Assembly: GCA_963855995.1 (NCBI GenBank)
Contig: OY979721.1
Coordinates: 16,781,893 to 16,845,892 of the forward strand
DNA length: 64,000 nt
Source of the DNA: Muricea muricata
Lineage: Eukaryota > Cnidaria > Anthozoa > Malacalcyonacea > Plexauridae
Direction of reading: 5' to 3'
Shown here one piece after another: positions 10,001 to 22,800 of this stretch; positions within the stretch are counted from its first letter, which is position 1, and the number at the start of each line of letters is the position of its first letter. The notes under the pieces were generated by a model. That model did not search any database, was not told the origin of the DNA, and saw only the letters and a program-made list of their open reading frames with translations. Made by a program: the position numbers and the translations under genes.

Positions 10001-12773
10001 TTTTATAAGGGGACTTAGGAACATAAATACCTCTATTGTATCTCTTTAAAATGATATAATGCGTTCAGTTGGCACTGCATTAATTCTGTTGATTAATCCA
10101 AAGTGTGAATTATTTTTCAGGTGGTGGTCATGGTCTAACTCCTACAAGATGGCGTCGACAGTGGTGTGTGCTAAAAGAAGAACACTTGTATTATTACAAA
10201 ACGTCATTTGATCGCGAGGCAGGAGGGGTAATTGACATTACTGGTTATAATATGTCTACTGCTCCTGAAATCAAGAAATCTTTGTAAGTAAAGTCAATAG
10301 GATTGAAATTAGTCTTGGAATTACCAACGATTGCAAAGGCTTAAAATAAAACAAACTTATTGTTTATAACGTTTTTGATGATTACTCAATCTTCAGGCAA
10401 TATAAGGAAGTGGAGGTATGTGCAATTACCTCCACTTCAACTTAATAAAGAATTTTTGTTGTATTGCAAAACTAGCAAAGACTTTGTACTTTCTTTGTTG
10501 TTAAGGTGTCAGATTTATGCCTTTGTGGTCGTTGGTAATTCCAAGACTATTTTGAAAATGAGGCTTCAAAAAGTTCTATAGTGGAATTGATGAGTATTTT
10601 CTTTCTCTTTGTTCCAGTGCATTTAAATGTGAAAAGGAAGGAGCGAAGAAGTATTTCTTTCACGCTGATAACGAAGTGGACAGAGAATCGTGGATTAAAA
10701 CGCTCAATTTGGCATCGCGAGGCGAACGAAAACAGAAAGAGATTAGTGCAGGACTCATAAACGAGCCAAGTGATCACAAGAGTGTCTCTGGTTTAAAAAC
10801 TGCGCAAAATAATAGACCAAGAACGGGGTCAGTTTTAGCAGGTAGGTACATGTAGATGAAGTTAATGGCATGAAGTATCTAATACTATCATCAGTGCAAG
10901 TCCACTGTAAACAGCAATTACCTCTTCCTTAACTTAGCAAAGAATTTTTATTGTAATGCAAAGCTAGCAAGGACTTTGTACTTTCTTTATTGTTAAGGTA
11001 TCAGATTTAATTACTACGATGATGATGATATGGAAGAAAATCGTAAAATTGGCCACGAGTCTTCAGCCGCTCAACGTGTTAACGAAGCTATTGCCAATGG
11101 ACAAAACGATCATACTAAAGATGAGTCGAGCGACGACCAAAATATCTTGAAAATCGCAACAGGCGTTGAAGAAGACGCATGCCAAGTCGCACCTGTGGAA
11201 GACGTCAAGGACGATGAGAAGACTGAGATGAATGATGAGGACACTTCAGGGGTAAATAGTGATCTTTTATTTTATGCCAATATTAATTGTATTGCCTCAA
11301 AGATAGAAAATATGGATGAGGCGTAGCCAGGATTAAACATATTCAAATTGAGAAAACGCTCTCTGACTTTAAAATATTTGTATTTGTTTTTAATACGAGC
11401 TTTCGGCAATCAGACTATAGCCTTCTTACGCGTCGAAGTGTATGGTCTGATAGCCGAAAACTCGTATTAAAAATAAAAACAAATAGTTTAAAGTCAGAGA
11501 GCGTTTTCTCAATTTGAATATGCTTCAAAGATGTTTTCTGGAGAGAAACGTCATCTTTTTCATAACTTTGAAAAATTCTTACAGGAACCTAAAACCGAAC
11601 CTCAAGAGAAAGTCAGCGAGGGAGAAACAGCAGCTACAAATATGGATAATGCAGATGATAAGGAACAGAGTAAAGATACATGCGAGGATAAGAAAGACGG
11701 AGTTAGTAAGGTTGTTGATACAGAGGCGGTTGTTAATGGGGATTCTAAGGACGAAGAAGGTACACAAGAGGTTATTAGTGAAGCAAAGCAAGTGGACGAT
11801 GGTTGCCCAGAGGAAATGGCTCCGGAGGACTCAGCAGGAAGAACTAAAGAGACGTTAGTTGAAGACGAGAATTCTAAGATTAGTGAACTGACTGGGACAG
11901 ACGAAGATGTTGCGAAGGTATCCGTTACAGTGAACACCGACGATACTTGTACAAAATCTGAAAATGACGTGACAGAATCCAACGACACTGCGGTGAAACC
12001 TGAAGAAGACACCACGAAGTCAGACGACGAGACGACGAAGTCTGAAGAAGGGGTAAGAAAATCGGAGGGAGGCGCTACGGAAGCCGATGAAGTAGATGTT
12101 AAAATGTTCAACGATACTACGACAGAACATGAAGAATCTGCCGTGAAGTCCGACGGCGAGACGATAATGTCCGAGGGGGAGAGGAAAAAATCCGAAGGAG
12201 ATGCTGTGAAGGCCGAAGATGATGTTACAAAGATCGAAAATACTACAGCGAAAGTGGAAGGGGAGAGATGTGAAGAAAAAGCAAAAGATGACTTCGAAGA
12301 AGTAGCAGAATCGATCAAGGAGGCTGAGATTGCTATTGATGGAACAGAAAAATCACCAGAGGTGCTGTTAAGAAGGCTTTCTATAAATTCCAAGACGGAA
12401 ATTATGGATAAATTTGTGAAATTACGAGTTTTAAAACAAATTTTAAAGGTGAGTTATAGGATTTAGACAGCGAGATCTTGAAGTCAACATTGTTTAAGCC
12501 TCGTAATTTATTCCAGTGCGTCAAAGTATGTCCAAGCTTCTCTCCCGTCCTGGTTAAACGACAACCCCTAACAACTTTGTTTTATTTCAACTGATCTCAA
12601 GGCAAGTTTTTTTTTGTATTTTCCAGGACAAAGAAGAAAGTATCGATGCCATTGACGAACTTCTTTCCTCCCATGTCACACCAGAATCAGTTGCTGAATG
12701 GAGATCCAAATACGAGACGGTTGCTAACTCAAACACAAATTCTAACGACTTAAATGAAAATAGCCAATCATAG
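4040..12773 (+). CDS. CNKSR: CNKSR-type scaffold protein (SAM-CRIC-PDZ-PH)
   Basis: Membrane-proximal scaffold of Ras/Raf and Rho signalling (connector enhancer of KSR). Twenty exons: 4040-4097, 5595-5698, 6322-6381, 6660-6853, 6952-7030, 7119-7154, 7231-7347, 7440-7496, 7566-7634, 7826-8203, 8553-8985, 9114-9196, 9297-9393, 9611-9718, 9851-9985, 10121-10283, 10618-10841, 10998-11251, 11585-12448, 12627-12773; about 1,219 residues. SAM is at roughly 1-75 (WSPSDVAQWIKG), CRIC 78-175 (LLSWLVRSPFSEM), PDZ 203-285 (GEGLGIGI, GDEIVNVNGQ), PH 655-770 (DCEGWLTKRS, WRRQWCVLKEEHLYYYK, WIKTLN). The end (LRVLKQILKDKEESIDAIDE) matches the conserved CNKSR2 C-terminal helix. Linkers of about 370 and 380 residues are glutamate/lysine rich, much longer and more acidic than usual. 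The start is the ATG just before the SAM core; intron 1 is 1.5 kb. CNKSR1/2/3 assignment is not attempted. Confidence 0.92.
10422..10517 (+). repeat. 96-bp duplicate of a CNKSR intron/acceptor segment (copy 1)
   Basis: Bases 10422-10517 and 10914-11009 are near-identical and in the same orientation. The second copy carries the real acceptor (TTGTTAAG before 10998) and the first 12 bases of exon 18. The first copy preserves the same acceptor-like TTGTTAAG and the start of the exon inside the PH-domain intron 10284-10617. Confidence 0.75.
10914..11009 (+). repeat. 96-bp duplicate of a CNKSR intron/acceptor segment (copy 2)
   Basis: Partner of the copy at 10422-10517. It includes the 3' end of intron 17 and the first bases of exon 18 (10998-11251). 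The two copies differ at a small number of positions by eye. Confidence 0.75.
11338..11522. repeat. 185-bp near-palindrome in CNKSR intron 18
   Basis: The left arm begins CATATTCAAATTGAGAAAAC and the right arm ends with its complement ...CAATTTGAATATG. Arms of about 85 bp pair with few mismatches around a small central loop at TTACGCGTCGAAG. It resembles a fold-back transposon; no clear target duplication is visible. Confidence 0.75.
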
Positions 12774-13886
12774 CCGTGTTTGATGGCTTGAAAAATTCCT
12801 GGGTTTTAGCATGGGTAGTAGAAAAATCGCGGAGAAACGATTGAACAGATTATGACTGACCTGCGCGCTGGTAAATTATGTGCATGGTTCATATTGTGTT
12901 CTCAGTTCATGTCGTTATTACTGATTTACGGTTTTCTAGAATTACGGTATTAGGTTAAACCAGGTTTCAGATTCAGAATGACATCGAAGAAAATACCATG
13001 ATCTGGTGTAACTACAATCATGGTATAATTCCTTGGGACAGTCATGAAAATTTATGCGCGTGATTGGACTAAAAATAAAAAATATGTGACTCAACTACAA
13101 ACTCTGATCGCGCATTGATTTAAATTCTACCCTTTCCCTCCCCTTACTTCCCACTGACCCTCCCCCTTACCCCCACCGACCAATGTTGGTTCTGTACAAT
13201 GTTTTTTTAGCCTGAAAACAATATAGATACATTTGTGTATGTGATGCCATTCCCCAGAGCCAACATTGACAGGTGGGGGAAGGGGAGGGGAGAAAATATA
13301 GTGATATTTTTAACGTGAATTTCTACTTCTCATGTAGAACAACTATGTTCTAGTTTGTGCCAAACTAATTATTCCATGATTGTACATCTACTGAGTTTGA
13401 AATAAACTTTCTCTGCTCTCAATTTGCATGAGCAGAAAACTTGTGATCAAAGTTGGATAGGTCATGGGTTGAAACACCTACCAGATTTGTGTTTGGTGTC
13501 ATGGCAACTATGTAGAAGTTCTGCTGAGTTTTAAGCTATATTTTGAGTTACATGTGTAGTGCTGGGTCGAAAAAGAAATAATTTTATAGCCGTTTATGTA
13601 GCTAACAGCATTCAAATCATGTATAATTATTTTTCTAGTGATTTTTATGAGCAATATTATTATTGATATTAGAGAAGATGGATAGTCATCAATTGTAATT
13701 GCATTTTCAATGAAAAAATATATCGAATTGAATAAAATATGAACGATTGATTGTGTTGCATGTTGGTTTGATTTAAACTGTATGGATAGTGGAGTGCAGT
13801 GTGTGTGTAATGAAGTACATCACTGGTATAATCAGTGCACAGTGCTCGCGGGCTATGCTTGCAGTTTGGCGGGAACGTTGAACAAA
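12774..13886. other. CNKSR 3' region and MSH2 upstream region
   Basis: Contains AATAAA signals at 13401 and near 13731 that could end the CNKSR transcript. An imperfect inverted repeat pairs CCCCACCGACCAATGTTGG at 13171-13189 with the complementary stretch at 13258-13279. About 150 bases before the MSH2 ATG no TATA motif is evident. No other gene is seen. Confidence 0.55.
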
Positions 13887-16800
13887 ATGGCGGGGAAAGC
13901 GTTGAACCAAAATTCCCAAGAAGTTCTAGGTAGGTCTTCTGCCTGTCATTAAAATAACACTTAGGAACATGATAAGCTTATGATGTGACAATAGAAACAT
14001 CAGGTAATTTATTATTTAGCATAAAAATAAATTATTCTTGCTTAAGATGTGCCTTACGAAGAAACATTTCTGCGATTTTTGGCATCCTTGCCTGAGGTAC
14101 CGTGCCGTTCAGTCCTTTGTTTCAGTAGCGTAGCAAACTTCAGTGGCGTAGGAAGAAAGTAATTATAGTGGGGGCACAACCCAGCCCCTTGAGACAAGAG
14201 GTTTATTTATATTATATAACCCGTCTCCCCACGGCCCCCCAGGTTCCTACGCCACTGAACTTAATAATGGGGGGGGGGTGCCTATTCATATATTCATGTA
14301 TGTAATAGGTCTGCTACGCCTCAACTCTGTGTTATATGTGCACTGTGTTGTGTATCTGTGTTATATAGCCACTGCATGTGGGTGTGTTTTGACACTAAAT
14401 GCACCCGTGAACATGATAATGTTAAGCCTTAGGACAAAGATTAAAGGGTGGGGCAGACTTCACTTTCTCCACAGACTTCATGTTTGTTGAGCATGTCCAC
14501 TGGACACATGCAACTTGAGTGAACCTACTCTCTATTAGCTGTACTATGTATTTGGTGTACAACATTCTTTCAAATGAAAATTTTGTTGACTTCAAACCAC
14601 TGCAGAATGGAAACCACGTGTGTTTCTATAAATGTGCCTTGTATTTGTAGAACTGTAATTGTTACACTAGTGTATTGTTGCAATCTTTTAGAAAAAAACA
14701 ACATTGAGGTTCTTTGACAGAACTGTAAGTATATTACTAAGTTTTCTGAATGTTAAAGTTGCTTCAAACCTGGATTATACTTCTTTATCGTTCATCTATT
14801 TATTGACCATTATTCCCAAATGCTGTTTCATAGGGGCAATTTTAGTTCATTTTTCTCTGATTTTACGTGCAATTTTCTCTTTGGATGGTGGATATTTCAC
14901 CCAACTTCACAGCTAAAAGTATGAACTGACATTAAAAGACCTTTATGGTGTTTATATTTGATTAGGAGTACTTCACTGTCCATGGAGATGATGCAATATT
15001 TGTTGCTAAAGAGATTTTTAAAAGCATGAACATTGTTAGATATATTGGATCAGGTTTGTGATGTGATTCTACTATGCCTCCTCTGTCTGTATTCTTACTC
15101 CTATTTGACAGACTGTATTGAGCCCGTAGGGCAAAGTATGTATGCCTCTTAACCTTCAGCAAACAGTAATTTTGTCATGGTGGTAATAAAACTAATTAGG
15201 GAACTGGATTTTAACTGTGGTAATGTGATACATGATAGAGCCAGAGTTACACCTTGTTGTGTTTTGATGTTTCAGGGGAGAATGAAGTTCCATCAGTTGC
15301 ATTAGGCAAAGCAAAATTTGAGTCAACCATGAGAAGTCTTTTGTTAGTGTATCAGTACAGGGTGGAGCTATACAAGAACAAGGGTGGAAAAGGAGCTCGA
15401 CAAATGTGGTACCTTGCTGGCAAGGTATGCATTGCTAGTGCATTGAAAGATGCTCATTCAAAGCAAATTAAATAACTAATTATTTAACATATTTACTGTA
15501 GGCATCACCAGGAAATTTACAACAGTTTGAGGATATTTTATTTGGAAATAATGAAATGTCTGCTTCAGCTGCTGTGATGGCATTTAAAATCGCTACAAAC
15601 TCTAATCAAAAGGTAGACAAGCAATGTCGGTAGTGCAGCCAAAAGCACACAAAATCATATGAACGTATGTTTACAACCTGAAACAATACAAGCAGAAAGC
15701 TTGTTAGCAACATGGTTAAACTGTATGGCAACAATAGCTGTTTCTTTTGGCTGCAGGCCATGGTAAACACCATCTGCAGAACTTTCATTGTGTTTAGATT
15801 GTTGGTGCAGCCTATGTTGATGTCTCAGAAAGGAAAATTGCAGTCTGTGAAATAGCTGATGATGATCACTTTTCAAATGTTGAGGTATTTCGAACTAGTC
15901 AAAAAAAACACCATACTGTACATTTTATAAAATAATCATGGGCAGATCAGTTCTGATCTGACAGCAGAAGTATAGATTTTTCTACAAGGGAAGTGCATTG
16001 GTACACTACGAAGGACTTTGCTCATCTTCAACCCCTGCCTTGGTTATGATTAAGTCATGTTACCCACAGTCTAACTTACTGTGTATTATGCTTAGCCTTT
16101 TAAGTAAAATTTTATTCCAATCAAGTCTAGTGGTAGTAATAACAGCATACAGTTCGTACACTCATTTTTTCCGGAGGGGGTTGTGGATACATGAAAACCT
16201 TTATAGCTATTCACACCCCACTGCACCCCCACCTCCACTCCCAGAAAATCTCCCCCTGTTTGAGACCATGCATACTCTGCTATGAAAGGCATTACCATGT
16301 ACAGAGCACCAGAAAGAGAAAACATTAATATAGTTGAAAATGATTTTTATGAATGAAGACTTATTTGGTAATTTGTGTGAAATGTCAAGGTGCATCTCAA
16401 GTTTTTGAAAGAATAAGAAATTGATCTATTTAATTTTGTTCTAAAAACATTTTCAAAGGCACTATTGGTCCAATTGGCTCCTAAAGAATGCATCATACAG
16501 GCAAATGATCAAAGCGCTGATGCAGTAAAGTTGAAAGAAATTATCCAACGGAGTGGTGTACTTGTTACTGAGAAGAAAAAAAGTTAGTGTTGAACTCAGT
16601 GCTTGCTAATGAGATATGTTTGTTCTGTTCTTTCTTAGTTCATAAGGATGCGTTAAAGTTGTTACTTTGATAAATAACTCCGAAGTTGTTCCTGCCCATA
16701 AGAATTAAAGTAGTTTTTTAAAGGTTTATTTGAGAATATTAAGTTAGGGCCAATTATTGTAAGCTAGAAACTGAAACCTACAGTGTATTGAATGGTTTGC

Positions 16801-19800
16801 TGTTTTTTAAATCAGTAATATATTATTATGTCTTTAGGTGAATTTTCAAAAGTTGATATTGTTCAAGACTTGAACAGACTTTTAAAGAGCAATTCTGGAA
16901 ACAGTTCAACATTGTGTGAGTATTCTTGTCTATCTTGGGAAACATTTTAAGATTCTGCATTCTTCTAAAGTTTGTGCTTTGAAAATGTGCTTTAAACTCT
17001 CACTGCATGAAACTACCATGGAATGTGGAATTCCTGAAATTCTGCATGATTTTTCTACTTCTCCTTATCAAAATAATGTTTCTTCAACGTGTTTACTTTG
17101 TCTATTTTAGCTGAAGTTGATTTGACCATTGCAATGGGTTGTCTTGCTGCTATTATAAAATATCTTGAGGTAACCTTTTTAAGAGTCAGTTCTTGTTATA
17201 GCGGTCACCCTGTGCATCCTGGTGTCCATATAATAGTTAGAGTTGAGTAGCGGGGTGCGAACGAAACTTCCCAATTTCAGGGTGTAGAATGTCAGCACAA
17301 AATAATAATGCGTTTTGTCTCAAAATGTCGAGTTTATTCCAGCTTCTGGCAGAGGTTTCTGTGATAAAACAGAAACAGTAAAATAATGCTGAAGAACCAT
17401 ATAACTACCTTCATGTTGCATTTAGATCAATATACCTGCAAGGTGCCCGCTGTAACGAGAATAAAAGGATAAAAATGTTTTGTTGGGGACGTATAAAGTG
17501 ACCGCAAAGCTGCATGTGATAACGAGAGTCAGAGGGGGAGTTATTGCTGTACAATTTAGTAATGGCCGAGGATTTGTTTGTTTCCATAATAACGGAGTGC
17601 CTGCAAGACAGCAGTTGACTCTACTATTTTAATCTATAAGCCCACCACGTACAGTATGTACTCTGCGCACTGTACCATCACGTTCAATTACATTAATATT
17701 TGTTGTCTAGATTTTATCGGATGACTCAAATTTTGGTCGTTTCAACATATCGACGATTGACCTGAGTCAGTATATGAAACTTGACGTCTCGGCTGTTCAA
17801 GCTTTGAATCTTGTTCCTTCTCCAACTGACGGTAAATTGATAGAAGCATCTAGTGACTACAGGAAGCATTACAGTTCCACTCGTTACCTAGCGAACAAGT
17901 TCGATCACAGGGACGTAGCAATAAGATAAAGTGCCCCTTAGCCAAGGTCTTTCACGTTTTCTCCTCTCGCTTTCAAACATTTTTGGTAAAACACTTTATT
18001 ATCCCTTGGCATCGTCAAGTACTACATAGAAAACAAGTTTAAAAACAACATTAAACCTTTGTGACGAAGCATCTCTCAAGATGTAGTGACATCTTATGGA
18101 CGCCAATCCTCTGGGTACCCCAGGTTAGGGCAAGGCCGCGCCCAAAGAAGTTACGCCATTGTTTGACCAGGAAGTGTTGAAGAAAATTACTCGCACACAA
18201 ATATAACTTTGTTGTTCCGTACACACATAACATTCCATATGAGGTCCGCTAGATTTGGAAACACCGCGTATGTTTAGTATTGCAAAACTTCCTATCCGTA
18301 AGCTCGGATTATTACAATGTTAGCACTTTTTAAAAATCCAAGCTTGCTTATCGAAAGCTTTGCTTTAAATTTACCTGCTGTGTTTTTATATTATGTTTAT
18401 TCCTGTTTGTGTTTCCTGGTACAGCATATTTCTTGGTGAACCTTAAAGGAGATTATAATTTTGTTGTTTTCTCTGCTATTGTAGGTTCCAATCGATCTGT
18501 GAGTCTTCTTGGTTTGCTAAATAAATGTCAAACTGCCCAAGGCAAAAGACTTCTTGCACAATGGATAAAGCAACCTCTTTTAGACGAGAAGAAGATTGGT
18601 AAGTTTTTTGCTTCATCTTTATTACGACCCGGTATTTTAATATTTTTCTGTATTTTTTTAGACGAAAGACTTAACGTTCTGGAAGTATTCTTTAATAATG
18701 CTGTGTTACGACAAACAGTTCAGGTAGTAATCATCAAAATCTTACATGATAAATAAATTGACAAAAATTGACCGTATTCATATATCCAATAATATATTAT
18801 TCTTAGGAGCAATTAAAGAAATTTCCGGATTTCTCAAGAATAGCGAAAAAATTTCAGAAAAATAAAGCAACTCTTCAGGTTTGAAGCTCTTATGGAATTT
18901 CATGTTTTAGCACAGCTTTCCGCTAAAGTTCCATTTCAGTTTTTAAAGTCTTTTCTGATTACGAGATAATTAATAATTTAGGATTAAGCCCCGACACACG
19001 AGCAAGTTTTCCTTGACAAGCTTCTTGACGAGTTCACTTAGGCGTCTGTACGACAAACAATTTTTCCTTGACAAGTTTTCCTTGACGGGCTTTGTTTGTT
19101 CCTGTGTACGAAATTTGACAATATTTTTTCTTGACATCTTTTACGAGGCCGCATAAATTAATTGCGTAAGCAAACAATTCCCTTGTCAAGTGTTCCTTGT
19201 TGCACGTACACACGAGCATGCTGAAAAGCTGGTAGGACTAGCTTTTAAACCAGGCTCCTTGTCAAGGAAAAATTGTCAATTTTTTCGCGTACACACGAGC
19301 AAATAAAACTTGTCAAGGAAAACTTGCTCGTCTGTATGGGACTTAATGCCCTGGCTTCGTTTTTGAACTCTGCAACCATTATCATTTAATTTCGCAGTTA
19401 AATCCTTATCAGATTTGATACTTGTATAGGATTGTGTTAGGGTTTACCATGCCGTTGGACGGATTCAGGAACTGGTGAATAGTCTTGATATTTACCAAGA
19501 CGTGCACAGAGCTCTGATTGATGAATTGTTCATTGCGTCACTGCAGGTCAGTGCGCACGTTAAATTCAAAATGATTTTTATTCTAATCAAATTTTACACA
19601 GACGAGTTTTGAAGATTAGCATGATCTGTTTTAAAACGTAGATAAAGTTTGTTTCAAGTCTTTGTTCGTTTCAGGAATTGGCAGAACATTTTTCCAAATA
19701 TATTGAGTTGATTGAAACGACAATCGATTTAGATCAAATAGAACATCACGAATATCTAATAAGACCATCGTTTGTTGAAGGTTTAAAAGGTTAGTTACTT

Positions 19801-22800
19801 TCCCAAATTTTTTTTAGAAAAAGCGTCTCTTCTTTCTCTCTCTCTCTCTCTCTTTCCAATGATATTCAGAAAGTCTTTTTTCTCCGAGAACTTTTCTGTT
19901 TGTTATAATGGAGACACAGTTAGTGGACTGTGTACATACAGTCAGTTTATAAAGTAGGGCCTGCATCATAGAGGCTAATAAGTTAAAGAGCCTAAAAATC
20001 GTCGTATGTAAATTTCCTAAAATTTTACAGAATGCCGAGAAAACATGGACGAATGTGAACAGAGGATGGACCAGGAACTAACAAAAGTACAAATTTAATA
20101 GTTGAAATACATCTCATTATGTACACGTATCCAAATATGGCCGCCTATAATCCTTTTTTCGTTATGTTTTCATGCAGTCCGACAAAGACCTTCTCTGGAA
20201 ACGTCTCTTTATCGTTTCAGCTAGTGAAAGATCCCATACTGTTCGTGTACTAATCAAGTTCAACTCCACTCTAGGCCGCTACTGAACTTGGTTTAGACGC
20301 TTCGAAAACAATTAAACTTGAAAGAAGCAATCAGTTTGGACATTGCTTTCGTGTCACGCGCAAGGTTGGTGGAATGTTGATATCATTGAAACATATTCAT
20401 ACTTAATTCTTCTGTTTCTGTGGATATAATTGAAATACAGGGGGAGGACCGAAAAAAGTGGCCCCCTATGAAGATAGGGTTTTTAGACTATAATTTTGTA
20501 AAGCGTGCGGAAAACGTAGAGAAATTCATAAACAGGACTGTACAATTACCAAACATGACCGAAGGACTAACACTTTTGAACCTCAAGTGTAATTTTCATC
20601 ACACAAACAGATAAATAATAGTATGTTTTGTGATTAAATTGAATAGTTCAAATGGCTTCCCATCAACCGTTGCTGCAGTTGTTTGGCGGTATTAAAAACG
20701 TTTTCACGTAATGAACACGTTAACAACTCAACATTACGTCACATTTGTACAATTTACAATGCCATTGTCACATTAACTTAATTTCTCGTTATCGTGTTGT
20801 GTCTTATTTTCAGTACTTTGTTGGCATTCCCTTCGATTTAATAACAGCTTTGCATCTACTACCCATGCACTCCACAAGTTTTTTCAAGTATTCGTCATTT
20901 ATTTCGTTCCATGCAGTTTTAAGAATTTGGAAAAGTTCAACGATCGCAACGATCCCAAACACACAAGTGGAGTTGTTTCCAAATATCTTGCAAATAAGAA
21001 GATTGATGTCATGCGATGGCCAGCTCAGTCACCAGATTTAAACCCTATTGAAAATTTATGGTCTGAATTGAATCGTAAGACCAAAAATAGAAAACCAAAG
21101 AATGAAGATAAACTTTTCCAAATTCTTAAAACTGCATGGAACGAAATAAATGACGAATACTTGAAAAAACTTGTGGAGAGCATTGGTAGTAGATGCAAAG
21201 CTGTTATTAAATCGAAGGGAATGCCAACAAAGTACTGAAAATAAGACACAACACGATAGCGAGAAATTAAGTTAATGTGACAATGGCATTGTAAATTGTA
21301 CAAATGTGACGTAATGTTGAGTTGTTAACGTGTTCATTACGTGAAAACGTTTTTAATACCGCCAAACAACTGCAGCAACGGTTGATGGGAAGCCATTTGA
21401 ACTATTCAATTTAATCACAAAACATACTATTATTTATCTGTTTGTGTGATGAAAATTACACTTGAGGTTCAAAAGTGTTAGTCCTTCGGTCATGTTTGGT
21501 AATTGTACAGTCCTGTTTATGAATTTCTCTACGTTTTCCGCACGCTTTACACAATTATAGTCTAAAAACCCTATCTTCATAGGGGGCCACTTTTTTCGGT
21601 CCTCCCCCTGTATATTCATACCTAATTCTTCTGTTTCTTGGTTTCACGTCTTGTGACACACAATTCTAGTATGTGTTGCCAGTAGGTACTGTGTTGCAGT
21701 ACCTATCATATGCTCACTCCAGTATAGCACAAGCATCAATATTGTCGAGGCTCATCCCACGTGGAGGTGAAACATAAGAATGAAGAATAGTGGTTTGATA
21801 GCCTGCCTACTTTCTGCCTGCTTTTGGAACACTCGTAGAATGTACGCCTTATGTTCCCAGTTACATTAACCACCCATACTGAAATCTAGTCACACCATTG
21901 TGTCTGCCAGGAGGAGAAGAAGCTGAGAGGAAGAGACAGATATACAACGTTAGATACGAAGAAAGATGGCGTACGTTTCACCAGTGTTGAATTAAAAGAA
22001 CTAAATGATCAGTTTCAAGCTTTGAAACAAAGCCATGATAATGTTCAAAGCGAACTGGCTGTAGAAGTTATTAAAGTTGCAAGTAAGATTTTTTCAACAG
22101 ACTATGAGATGATATGGTGTAGGAGAGGCGTAGTAACTCTTGTGACCTCTTTCTTAAGGTGGTTATGCTGAACCGATGCAGTTGTTAAGTGATACTATTG
22201 CAAAACTTGATGTCTTAGTCAGGTGAATCTTGAAAATTGTTTATGCCCTAACGTCTGTTGATATTACAAAATTATTTTCTTTTTTGTTGTAGTTTTTCCC
22301 ACGTATCTGCATGTGCTCCTATCCCGTATTCTCGACCTAAAATCTTACCTAAAGGTTGGTATTCTTCGCTACGGTATTTCACTTAAACGAAATTTCTCTC
22401 ATCAAATTGCGCACGGCGTTAAGCTTTGAGCGTAATTGAGAAACTATAACAAGAGCTTTTCTTTGATTACTTCAGAACAAGGTTCAATAGTCTTGCAGGA
22501 TGTCAGACATCCCTGCCTTGAAGTTCACAATGAGATTACGTTTATTCCAAATGATGTTGCTCTAAATAGAGGTAGGGAGTGAATAAATTAGTCTTGTTCT
22601 AATTGGTTTCATTCTACTCATTATTTGATTTGTGATTCGTTGATTTTCAGACGAACAATCGTTTTTAATTATTACTGGCCCGAATATGGGTGGAAAATCG
22701 ACGTATATTCGTTCAGTAAGTCGTTATTATTATTTAATTCTGCTAACGAGCATAGCCATATCACACCCATTTTAAAGGAGTTAGGTTTAGAATTCATTTC

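Noticed and set aside
9836-10018. Separate 60-codon frame at 9836
   Set aside because: Out-of-frame reading across the PH-domain exon 9851-9985; the other frame continues CNKSR.
11602-12393. Minus-strand open frame of 263 codons rich in serine and valine
   Set aside because: It is the antisense shadow of the acidic CNKSR exon 19; GAA/GAC-rich codons give TTC/GTC on the other strand and leave few stops.
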